A stretch of 64,000 nt of DNA from Wyeomyia smithii (taxonomy: Eukaryota > Arthropoda > Insecta > Diptera > Culicidae): contig NC_073696.1 in NCBI RefSeq assembly GCF_029784165.1, forward strand, positions 246,569,971 through 246,633,970, in the 5' to 3' direction. Made by a program: the position numbers and the translations under genes. Positions 36,111 through 46,592 of this stretch are shown here, one piece after another. The notes under the pieces are model-generated. The model was not told the origin of the DNA and ran no database searches. It saw only the letters and a program-made list of their open reading frames with translations. The number at the start of each line of letters is the position of its first letter. Position 1 is the first letter of the stretch.

Positions 36111-36600
36111 TGGCAGGTATAAGTATGAGGTTCGAAATTCTGCTATCAAACTATAATCGTCTTTTTTAAGTCGTTACTTGCTTTTCAATGGAGTGTTGTG
36201 AATTTTCTAAAACTGATTTAAGAGGGTAACGGGGGTATTTTGGCCCACCCGTTGACATTTTACGCATCTTATCTGAAAAATTCGTGTTATTAAAAAAATT
36301 TTACATGAAAAAACCTTCCCCTCAAGTTACAATTTTTTTGAAGAGATCAATCCAAATTTAATCTGATTTGTTTATAATTTTTATTCTCATTTTGGTATTA
36401 TCAATGTCCCGATTTTGAAAACTCAAGAAGATGCTATTTGAGGGAAATTAGCCGAGGAATATGGGAAATATATAAATTTTGACTGGGAGAGTTGCTAGTG
36501 GCTTGAAAATTGACGAATAAACAGTTTTCTCATTCATTTGGTATTTTCAGACTCTTTCAAACAAAGGTTTTTATTAATGCCTGTTAAATGATAACACTGC
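36111..36600. other. Spacer before the long hairpin
   Basis: No gene is supported. A purine/T-rich stretch. Confidence 0.35.
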
Positions 36601-36679
36601 CGCTGTTGGAAAATGTAGGAAAGTGGTATCTAAGATACGACCGCATGACGTTGGATTTTTATATTTCATTAAAACAAAT
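36601..36679 (+). repeat. Repeat shared with 14026-14110
   Basis: The text gtggtatctaagatacgacc gcatgacgttgga, followed by atttcattaaaacaaata, is a diverged copy of the block at 14030-14110. It lies at the base of the hairpin on its left side only. Confidence 0.55.
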
Positions 36680-37905
36680 AACACAGTGCAATAATTTTTT
36701 TGCCTTGGCATCTATGTATGATTTTTTGATGAAGTTTGATGCGAAAACCAATTTCCCCGAGTTTAAACATATTTCAACATAAGGGGCAATAATGGCGCCA
36801 TTTTGAATTTTTTAGAAAACGGAAATTTTCGTTTTTCCGACGCTATTTTGTTATAAGATCAAATATCAAAATTCCATGAGTTTGTCCATATATAAGCATC
36901 TTCTTACTCATCTTTAAAAAAAACAGATCTTAAATCGGACAAAAAATGAGCTCAAAACGGTGATTCTACGAAACCGGCTTTGGCATGGTTTTAGTATATT
37001 TCACAGAACAAAATAATATCGAGTATGTATGAGCATTAATGGTAATGCGCTAATATCTAACAATGGCAGTGAAATTATGTTTTATATTGAGTAAAAAAGT
37101 CTCAGAAATCGATTGGTAGCTGTCTGATCTACGTAAAATACGTATCTACGTAATACTCAAAGATACAATAACAATTTGGCATCACATGATCCTGGCCTTT
37201 TTGCGGGGAGGAGGTCGAATTTGACTTTAACGAAGACGCGATGATTCCGTCTCATAGCTGAAGCGAGATTTTTATATTTGACCGGTCCTGGCCAAAACTG
37301 CAACCGCTCCCCGCAAGAGAAGAAGGATCATGTGATGCCAAATTGTTATTGTATCTTTGAGTATCGCTTACACTCTTGAAATGACATTAAATAGATTTCA
37401 AATAGGTTAATTTAACGTCGAGATAAACCTAATTCAATATTGTAGAGGAATTGGGACAAAATCGACATGTTGCTGACATTTTGCGTAGATCAGACACCTG
37501 CCAATCGATTTCTGAGACTATTTTACTCAATATAAGATATAATTCGACTACCACTTTAGATATTAGCGCATTACCATTAATGCTTATACATACTCGATAT
37601 TATTTTGCTCTGTGAAATATACTAAAACCATGCCAAAACCGGTTTCGTAGAATCACCGCTTTGAGCTCATTTTTTGTCCGATTTAGGATTTTTTTTTTTA
37701 AAAGATGGGTAAGAAGTTGCTAATATGTGGTCAAACACATGGAATTTTGATTAAACAAAATGGCGTCGGAAAAACCTCAAAAATTTTCAATTTTTCAAAA
37801 ATTCAAAATGGCGCTATTGTTGCCCCTTAAGTTGAAATATGTTCAAACTCGGGGTTATTTGGTTTTTCAAAATATATATAGAAACCAAGGCAGAAAAAAA
37901 AGTAA
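36680..37905. repeat. 1.2-kb fold-back element / long hairpin
   Basis: The left arm (about 36680-37195) and right arm (about 37320-37905) are inverted copies with a ~120 bp centre. Matching blocks from outside in are tttgccttgg / ccaaggcaga, ccccgagtttaaacatattt / aaatatgttcaaactcgggg, gagctcaaaacggtgattct / its inverse, agcattaatggtaatgcgct / agcgcattaccattaatgct, and caatttggcatcacatgatc / catgtgatgccaaattg. The centre itself has weak inverted symmetry (cggggaggag / gctccccg). Similarity is high over the arms. It has no coding capacity and no clear target duplication was found. Confidence 0.85.
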
Positions 37906-38845
37906 ATTTTTGTGTAATAGACGGAATTGTAACTCTAGTATCTAACAGTGCATTTCTAAATGCTGACACGTTTGAGCGTTATAAATAATAATACTAATAT
38001 ATACTAAAAGAATGGAACTTTCATATTAGCGCTGTCACTTCAGAAAAACTTTAGCTCCAGCCTAGCATACAATTTCATGTGTTGCAAGAAATTACGTTAA
38101 TTTCAATAACTTAAAAAAAACAAGAACTCAATTTCATGCTTTTTGCGTAGTTGTTATCAAGGTTTTGGAGAGTGACAGGAAAATACATTACTTCGTTAAT
38201 TATGATTTAGAGCAATTCTAAATGTTTTGTTATTTTTCACGATAGAGATAAGTTTGTTTTTTTCACTGTGTGCGAGAAACAAAGACAAAACCGCGCACCG
38301 AGAATTAAAACCGAAAATTAAATGTGTGCTCATTGAGTTTTCTCAATTTACCGATAATTTATGGTACTCCTTCTCTCGATAATTTATGGTGCTTAAAAGA
38401 ACCTGTTTTGATCTTAATAAAATTTCTAGCAAATAAGTGGTGATCATTCATCGGCAGTGATTTTTCCTCGATGAATAAGGACTGGCTGAATAAGTTTTAA
38501 TCGCTATTTTGAAATCGAACTTCCAACCGTGTTCGCTTAGGCGTTTTAATATATTTAATGAATGTTATGAATAAACGAGAAAATACTGAATTTTCAATAA
38601 ACATCCGCTATAGTTACCCACACACACATACATATGAACAAATGAGAAATTTAATTCGGTGGCGTGCGCTTTTATAAACGACTAACATTTGCCACCACAC
38701 GCTTTCTGCTGCTTTAATAGAAATCGTCCGCTTTGCCGGTCATATGAGAAATTCAAAAAGAACCGTCCGCTTTGTCGGTCAACGCACAAATGAGAAATTC
38801 AATTGGATGACGTGGGTTTGATACCGGTGGAGTTTTGGAAGGTAA
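37906..38845. other. Non-coding region with short repeats
   Basis: The text cgtccgctttgccggtca followed by gagaaattca recurs two to three times at 38725-38805. No gene is supported. Confidence 0.4.
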
Positions 38846-39305
38846 ATGTTAGGGTGAAATGTTCGAATGGTACCTTATATATCAAGGTTTCGTCAGTTAT
38901 TTGCAAAGAGGAAGGAGTTAATAAGAATATGGAATGGTAAGGAATGAAGAAAGGTATCGGAAACAGAAAGTGACCTCGAGTAGAACAACAACAACAACAA
39001 ATCGTTTACAAAGTCAGATCAGTTGTATCCGTCGGCTGTGCTTGAGAAGAGAGGTTGTGATTGTTGTTCAGTATGATTTAGACAATAGATGTTATCTACC
39101 AATTTTTCAATAGTGTATGTCAAACAATAAGTGGTTTTTGTTTCATAAATTTACCCGTAAAAGAATTTCCGATCGGTTGATGCCAAAACCTCGATAGTCT
39201 GAAAAGAAATGACCACTTTTCTCTGGTTTTCTCTGGTTAAATTGCTAGATTTTCAAATTCAGGCGCCTAACTTGGATATAGACGTTAGTCCAACGTCAAC
39301 AAAAT
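38846..39305 (+). repeat. Second copy of the array-parent dispersed repeat
   Basis: The first part (gtgaaatgttcgaatggtac ... tcaaggtttcgtcag ... atggaatggta) matches the B-type unit of the tandem array (14647-14740). The second part matches 16561-16930. Here the two parts are contiguous and single copy, so this locus shows the unamplified arrangement. A caacaacaacaacaa run lies at about 38983-38999. Confidence 0.75.
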
Positions 39306-40384
39306 TTATCGGAAACATACTCAAATTCATTGGGTCTTGAGTACTTTTGGAAATATAACCAAAGGAAAACTATAAAATTTAACCGAAAATGAGAAATTTG
39401 AAGTTGTTGGCAGACAATAATGTATCTGTTGTAAAATTAAGCAAGAGGTGAGTACCTACATTGGGAAATAAATATTCTTAAGGTTTGAGAATTCATACCT
39501 AGACAGAATTTTGCTTTTAAACTCATTTGCTGAAAAATGCAATTGAATTTTACACTTGCCAACTTAATATATCTGGCAACACTGCCACTCAAAAATTATA
39601 TATTTTTTGATTCAAATTACAGTTTTCAGAATGGTTATTGATTTACCTTATCCGGAGATAAGCATGAGCATGAGCATGATTGACCGCCCGCGGTTGCTGC
39701 TCTGTTATTGCCAGATCAGCTGTAATTACACAGAGAACTAACAGACATACATCTTCAATGTGTAAGAACTGATGACTATAAACTATACATTAAGCAAACT
39801 GGCGCCGGCCGCATCCGAATGCAGGTCAATGAAGAAGTGCGAATAGGAATGTGTGGACTTGACGTGATACTCGCTTTATTGGAAGCTGGGAACACCATTG
39901 TACTACCACGAGAAATCACGGGTTCACCGAAAAATCATAACGCGATCCGAACTTATTTTGTCTGATGATGTATCGCCGCATCCCAAACAATTGTTTAATT
40001 CGTTGACTTAATCTTTGTTTCATTTATTGTCACGCTACTTGACTGAGTTTTGAATAATTTATTCATTTTCAATAGATTATTATTTTATTCATTATCGCAG
40101 AATCAGTATGGAGAAGTAAATGTCGAAATAGTTAATTAATTTCGCTTTTGCTGAATTGTGATCTAAGGACTTAAAAAATTAAATTTTTGTTTTCATTTTA
40201 TTAGTAACAATTCGGTTTTTGTACAAGCAATTTTTTTGTGACTTTTTCAAAGTTGTGTGTTTTGGTGATGTACAAACGTATACTGAACGATGTTGCTTTC
40301 TTAATGCTTTATTTTGAATAACAATATTCACAAAAGTCTGCAACATGAAATTCTAAAGGAAATACGACTTTTTTCAGTCTTAAC
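39306..40384. other. Non-coding region
   Basis: AT-rich. The text ggcgccggccgcat at about 39801 resembles a fragment of the tandem-array unit (ggcgccggccgctgtc at 16482). No gene is supported. Confidence 0.35.
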
Positions 40385-40440
40385 TATGTCATATGTCCGA
40401 CGTTTCGGCCTTTGGACTTGGCCTTCCTCAGGGTATATGA
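40385..40440 (-). ncRNA. Hammerhead-like motif of a Penelope-type terminal region
   Basis: On the minus strand the order is CTGAGGA (40431-40425), a GGCC/GGCC stem (40423-40420 with 40410-40407) and GAAAC (40406-40402), then GTCGGAC. Hammerhead ribozymes have a CUGANGA core, helix II and GAAA in this order, and Penelope-like elements are known to carry minimal hammerheads near their termini. Helix III and the cleavage step were not modelled, so this is a candidate only. No Penelope coding sequence lies beside it. Confidence 0.4.
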
Positions 40441-41138
40441 AGTTGTACCGTTTTTTGTTCAGCGTACAAAGCTTTACGATAGGTTCCCGATCAGAAGAGA
40501 ATAACAAAAAAATTACAAATTCCTATCAACACGAGATAATAATTTGATACGATTTTGTATTTTCCCATATGCTTTTGATATCAAAATAGAATCTGAATGA
40601 GTTATAAAAACAAATCCTGAAATAACGTTGTTCTGAGACAAATCTCACATTTTTTTCGTCTCTATCAAAACCTGTTGTTTATAACAATGGTTGTTATTAT
40701 ATTGTTCCATATGCTATCTAATTTTGTTAGAAAGCTGATACGTTAGTATCAAAGCTTGATATGGGTTTGATAGTAGTAGAATATTTTTGTTATAATTTCT
40801 GTTATTTTAACACCTAACGGGATCAAATTTGCAACACAACCTGAAAGGTTTTTTGCATAACAAACTAACAGCTTCTGTTACATTTTTGTTTTGTCTTTCT
40901 GATCGGGTTGTCATTGCTATCAGAATGGTCTCCTTCAAAGTACCTTATCAAAAAGCACGATTTTTCGTGATAACATTTCTTACAAGTTTGCTGAAGACGC
41001 CTTCACACCTAAAATGCAAGGCTGGAGTTTGGAACTTAAACTTATCATTCTGTTAGTCTTTTCATGTACTAAATTTCTTATGAAACAACAACAAACTAAC
41101 AAACCATGAAAAAATGCAAATTTTTTGAAGTCACAAAG
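40441..41138. other. AT-rich non-coding region
   Basis: No gene or repeat boundary recognised. The frame at 40829-41056 has no domain. Confidence 0.35.
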
Positions 41139-41309
41139 TCACAAATAATGGTTTTCATCGCCCTCCGACAACGCCTCCGAAAACCGCCTCTTCAGCTCAG
41201 CATAATCGTCGAAATCATGCATCGGATACGTACGGCTCTCATATTCCAACTTCTCTACAATATGTAATATATCTGCTGCTTGCACCCGGTCCAGTAGTCC
41301 CGAAAAAGT
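41139..41309 (-). CDS. Candidate terminal exon of an unidentified host gene
   Basis: The minus strand is open for 56 codons to a TGA at 41139-41141, bounded upstream by a TAA at 41310-41312. The translation is protein-like and acidic/basic patterned (ADILHIVEKLEYESRTYPMH, then DFDDYAELKRRFSEALSEGD). Codons end mostly in G or C (gag, ctg, aag, gtg), unlike the AT-rich surroundings. A splice acceptor could end gcaag or gcaagcag near 41278-41283, which would leave about 45 residues as the last exon. I do not recognise the family. A fragment of an old retroelement remains possible. Confidence 0.3.
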   Translation of the reverse strand, partial: TFSGLLDRVQAADILHIVEKLEYESRTYPMHDFDDYAELKRRFSEALSEGDENHYL

Positions 41310-44300
41310 TTACACCCACAATGACAGTTCTTCTGTCATTATCAACATCCTATCCGAGCTGTCCGGTGAGGGTGTGACGTAGGGTGGTGTGTGCTTGAGT
41401 TTTTCCACTCTCAAAGCAATGGTTTCGCATCCGCATTTGATGCTGCGCCGGAAGCATCATGATTGCGGTATCATGCATTCATACGAAATTTTGGCACCCC
41501 ATCGTCCTTCGTCGCCAGTCTGGATGGAGTTGCTGCTCGTTCGGAAATTTCATATTGCTAAAATTTAGACCGAGTTGCTTGAAAGCAAAAGGAAAACTCG
41601 AAAGAACAAACTTCAAGAACGTATCGAGTTGCATGCACACAAATGCGGTCAGTCGGTATGCATCGGATACATTTCTAGTGAAAAAATAGTTTCCACTCCC
41701 TCGAACTCCGAGAATAAAAAAAAGACTTGCTCGATCGAACCAACAGTATTATAGAAGAAGCGAGAATGCTGCTCAGGCAATAATTCAAAATGCTACTCCG
41801 GTCTTCGGTGTTTTTTGCTGCCAAACATGGGGCAATAGGAGCCAAGTGCCTTGCGTTACCGAGAAGGCTGATATTGCTTCCGCACGCTCGCCCCGATGCA
41901 ATCCACCGCTAGACTAGAGAAACTAGTGCTGCATCTTTGTGATAATACCGGATGGGATCATAATATAAATTTGAACATATAAACACGTACCCTCTCATAT
42001 TTCGGATTCCGGTTGCTTGTGCTGTAATAGTTTAATTTTCGGTTTAGTGGCTTCTCTGGTTACGAGATGTAGAAATCCGTCGGAGAAAGTTTTCTTTCCT
42101 CTATGGCAAACTGCTTCTCGGGTCTGCTCGAGGGGGGTTGAGTGAAAATTTTATGTGACTTGAAAATAGCCGGTTTACGGTTGACGATCGTTGCTTTATT
42201 TGCCAATGTTGCATTCTAAAAACATATTTTCTGTTTTTTTTAATGTTGACTACGTTTTAAAATAGTTTGCTCATAAAAAGTCAACGATATGTTTTGCGTG
42301 CATTTTGGCTTTTCATACTAGAACTAGCTGATACCCGGTTCCTAGATACTGCACCTGCAAGTTGTTTAATTTTGATTAAGCGTTTCATAACTTGGTGTTA
42401 CATTCCGATTCGAAACACAGACGTACAGGACAATTGTGGGGCTATCGCTACGATCCTACTGCCAATCTCCTGAATCGAGACTCGAACTCAAATCGATCCC
42501 AAAAAAGGCTTGGGTTCGTGTCAAGTTCGAGTTTTACAGTTCCGAGTTCGGGTTTCACAAAAAAAAATCGGATTTGGGTTTCATAGAAAAAGAAAAGTAA
42601 CGGGTTCGTCTTTCAACTGAAAAAAAGACAGTTTCGGGTCGTATACAGGTTTAAAAAACATCAAACCCGATCATCTCCACAAAATTAAAACCAATTACTT
42701 TGGCAAGTAACAATTAGGGACGTGGTAATTTTAGTTTTCTACTCTCTTGATCACTATGTTGTGTATATAGTATAAGCGTTGTTTATATTGTAAACTCAAT
42801 TTGGGATTATTTTCTCATACAGGGGGTGTACAAATGATTGAGACAGCCTTTTTTTAAATTTTCAATAACCAGAACTTCACGAAAAATGAATCAATTATGA
42901 TAAAACCATTTAATTTGGAAATTTTTTCAATTCGGTTTACAGAAATGCATTTCAGCATTTTTTTATACCCTGAATTCAATTTTTGATCAAATCCTGTATG
43001 ATACAAATGCACTTTGAATTGATTTTCAGAGTTTTACGAGATTTTACGGTGTTATTTTGCTTGCACTTTAAACTTAACCAGAATTTGAAAATGAAAAAGG
43101 TTTGTCATGTTTGTGTTCGGCTCAAAGTTCGTACGGCAAAATTAACTCTAAAATATGCAAACAGTATCTCCGTTTCCGACTGAGTAAAATAAAAGTACGT
43201 TCGAGAGTACAAAATGATTCCAAATAAACTAAGAATACCAATTTACTATACTTTCGTACGAATTTAACTGTAGCGAAAGCAAGAGTAAGACCTATGAATA
43301 CAAATGATTCCATTAGGAACATGAAATCGCGATTCTAAGAAAAATTTATTAGCATAAGCATTTTTGTGTCCCACCCTGAACATAGCCTATAGAATAAGTG
43401 CGCGGCTACGGGATAATTTTGCTACTCGCTGCCACTGGCTTTGCACTTCAATAAACGAAAAGCAAAAAGTACTTCATAATGACGGAGAGTACGTGCTAAT
43501 AATTTAATTTCATGCAAATGATGTTTGCGTGTTTGAGATCGACATCTGGAGCAATTTTCTAGCGTCTTAATAGAATGATTCGTTTGCCGAGTCGCTTCCG
43601 AACTGGAGCTAATGGAAAATGACAGCATAATCGATTCTAGCGCGAAACTTTCAACTCGTCCTTGTAGCGAACACCAGCCTGAAAACCAAAGCGCTGCTGT
43701 CGGCTCGAAGATTAAACAGCTTTCAAAAACCACTAAAATTTTATGATTCACTAGAACTGCGTACCGCAAGGCAATAACATTTTTCAGCTAAAGCCAAAAC
43801 CGGCGGGATTCGGCGAAAGTTCTAATCAACTCCCTAGAGAGCGGCTGCCTGCTGCTGCGAATGAATGAAGCGTACAGCACAGAGATTTTGGGCTGACTTT
43901 ATCCGCTTTAAAAGCAGGAAACCACTAGTGTCCTGAATCTGGAACGGAAGTCGTCCGCTGCCTCCCCATCATCACCAGCCGACCAAAAACCGCGTCCTGC
44001 TTCCGATTGCAATATTTGCCTGCTCTCTGGGTTAGCACGAAATTGCCTCCACGGCACTGGTAATGAATAATTCTATGGCTGTTTGCCGAGCTGCTGCGGA
44101 ACGTTCGAGTCCTTGGTAGCGCTGCCGGAGGTCCGATAAGAAAGGTATCCTTTTCTCCTTTTGCTGCAAAACTTGGCACGAAACGTGAGGGTGGATGAGA
44201 TTTGCTTCTACTACCCAGAGTCTCATTCGAAACCCACCCTACAGCGCTTCCGGTTTCTTCTCTAACAAGGGCGCAACTAACACGCAGTCATCAATTTGGG

Positions 44301-45035
44301 CCTGTATGCGATTAGGTATTCATGGCGTGTGTCCCACGTTTCCGAATAGCGTAATTAGTAAACAGATAATATTACTGATTCCGGCCCGCAAACGCGAACG
44401 GTTGTATCACGGTCGGTTGAGGAATGTTTCCAAATGTGGAGAAATGTTTTTTTCTGTTTTGTCTGGCGGTTTTCTCACCTCCCGCCCGTGCTTGAAACAG
44501 CGGAAGCTGAAGGAATGTCGAATTTCTTGTGGGAAATATTAATGTACATTTCGCTCGCAACGACTCGGGCATAGTAATCAGAATTGATAATTTTCCACTT
44601 CTGGAAGCAAATTTCAAATCATCACCGCAGTAGCGGCAGCAGCTAGCTTACGTGTGTTGGCTTGGCTTCACCGGCACCGATGTAATGAAAAGTGTTTCTT
44701 GCCGGATGCTGAAAGCGTACTTCATTTTACGGTGGAACCCTCAGCACAAACAGGCTTACCTGAGAGAAACCACGAGCCGCCAGCCAGCAGTGCTGGTTTG
44801 AGAACCGGGTTGGGGTCACGGTGGTGTAGTCAGGATTTAGTCGGGGTTTGATTGGAACTAGGAAAGCTCTGCTATCACGGCTGGGAAGTCTCTGGTTTGA
44901 CACAGAGATGGCGTTGAGAATTAAAAATCTTTGAGGTTCATGACTCGTTTTCAAGTTATTGCTCTCGAAGTTACGCTACTTTCGTTATTCTGTATTTTGT
45001 AACCATGGAAGCAATGGCTTGATAAGTGTTGTTGA
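41310..45035. other. Low-repeat region without a supported gene
   Basis: Moderate GC at 41340-42130 and 43770-44900. Frames are under 116 codons and overlap on both strands. At 42470-42660 a degenerate gggttcg/gagttcggg repeat is visible. This may be intron or intergenic sequence of the gene that owns the candidate exon at 41139-41309, but no other exon was recognised. Confidence 0.4.
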
Positions 45036-45534
45036 ATATCAGCTCCAGCTAATTCAACTCTAAAGTACGGATTTGCTAAGTTTTGTCAAGACCGTACTTC
45101 TGCAATCGATGAACCACGCTCAGGAGGACCAAATAAGGCAGTCATGTTGGAGAATATGCCAAAAAAAAAAAAATAGTTAAGACCATCTCAAAGGAACGCG
45201 TTGGTCACATCATGTATGAATGCTTGCACATTAAGAGGATGTGCGCGCGATAGTTGCCGCGTTTGTTAATAGTTGATAAAATATATTGAGTTGAGTCACA
45301 TTTTAGACCAAGAACCGGGCATGGATTACACGCAATAGGATCGAGTTTTTGCGGCGATTAGTGAAAATAGATCAAACATAGATACACCCACTGTACTCCT
45401 GAGTCTAATTAGCAAATGGCTGTTCGCGATACGGCCCATAAATTGAAGGAATTGCGCTATGATTTGGTTACCCAGATTATTTTTTATTAGAATAAATTGA
45501 AGAAGTTGGAAACAAACGACTATTTTGAAGAACT
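45036..45534 (+). pseudogene. mariner-family transposase remnant
   Basis: Without any long open frame, the plus strand still reads typical mariner transposase pieces in order. These are GFAKFCQDRTSAIDEPRSGG with PNKAVMLENM (about 45070-45160), TISKERVGHIMYECL (about 45185-45230), FLRRLVKIDQT.IH (first catalytic Asp region, about 45348-45385) and PESN.QMA (about 45400-45420). The end region resembles the C-terminal KLEKRW block. Stops, frameshifts and a large deletion between the first Asp region and the C-terminus make it dead. It is a different family from the 12.2-13.0 kb remnant. A Penelope fragment abuts it at 45535. Confidence 0.72.
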
Positions 45535-45902
45535 ATTATTGCTTGGATTTTCGGCTCATCAGTCTTTAAGCTGAACTAAACGAAGTACTGCCTCTTTTCC
45601 TTCAACGTTTCGACAATATATTTTGTCTTTATCAAGAACTCTAAAAAAACAAAGCAGAGATGTGTTTTCCCTATTTTAAAACCTTTTCCGAATGTCTGGT
45701 ACTTACTAAAGCTTTTCGTTTTGTTTTCATTTGTAACTTATATAATACATAATTAACTGTAGTCTGTTTGCGTTTATCACATAAAATGGAACTATTTTAA
45801 ATAATTTTTGTCATTGAATAATCTATAAAAACTTGTACTCGGAAAAACATTATTTATGGTCACAATTGTTAATCTTCTACTAGTGTGTTGTCGAAAGCTT
45901 GA
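45535..45902 (-). mobile_element. Penelope-like terminal fragment (pLTR only)
   Basis: This is a near-exact reverse complement of about 55178-55542, the terminal region of the plus-strand Penelope copy. It starts (minus strand) at tcaagctttcgacaacacac and ends ccgaaaatccaagcaataat. It retains the tttatcaag...ttgtct...cgacaat...gtttcg block (a hammerhead-like motif in reverse). No coding sequence is attached. Confidence 0.85.
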
Positions 45903-46592
45903 AGTGACGGCTTTTGCTTTATTTACACAGTGTTTCAAATATTTGCAAGTGATATTTTTGTTGATATTCCGATTTTTCAATATCATTCGGAATGGTGTTA
46001 CCTTTACATGCAAGCAGAAAGTATAGGCGAGCTCGAGGAAGCATTTCAGCCATGCATTCACCCGCTTACCGAACGAGTAAGCCACCGGTGTAGACGGCTC
46101 CAAGTTAACTAGTTAGATACAGCAACTGGAAACTTTTTTTTTCCAAGAGCGAACCGTGGATTCTTGATTCGGCTAGTTTCAACGTAGAACCAAATAAAAA
46201 CAATATTGCAAATAATTTCTTTTACCTGTTGTGTGCCTATATAGGTCATATACAGACCACGGATGGCTTTTATTTGCCGTTTGCGATCCTACCTATTAAG
46301 CACGAAGTCCAACTCTACTCTGCTATTACTGGGTCAATATGTGTTTTCACCTGCAGCATAATAGGAGTAGATGAATTTTCGGTTTAAAGATTCGACGCTG
46401 TTTCGTGGTGAACTAATATTTATTGTTGGTGAGAGGAACCCTGCGATTAGTGGTCGATGATGTGCTACAGTGACCGATGTTTGTCAACAGTCTGGCCCAA
46501 CTGTGCAGTGCAGTGATTGGTCTCAAGCATCAGGAGTCTAGGTCAGTCTCTGGAAATGAGATTTGCATTTATGACAGTCAGTTGCTATGATA
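45903..46592 (-). other. 3' flank of the OTU-RT gene
   Basis: No gene. A run of 10-11 T at about 46133-46143 (A run on the minus strand) could mark the 3' end of the retroelement transcript read from 50782, giving a 3' UTR of about 450 nt. This is inference. No polyadenylation experiment is visible in the sequence. Confidence 0.3.

Noticed and set aside
42327..42345. tagctgatacccggttcc resembles the start of the 23345 interspersed repeat
   Set aside because: Only the first dozen bases are similar, and no tandem array or ACAG tail follows.
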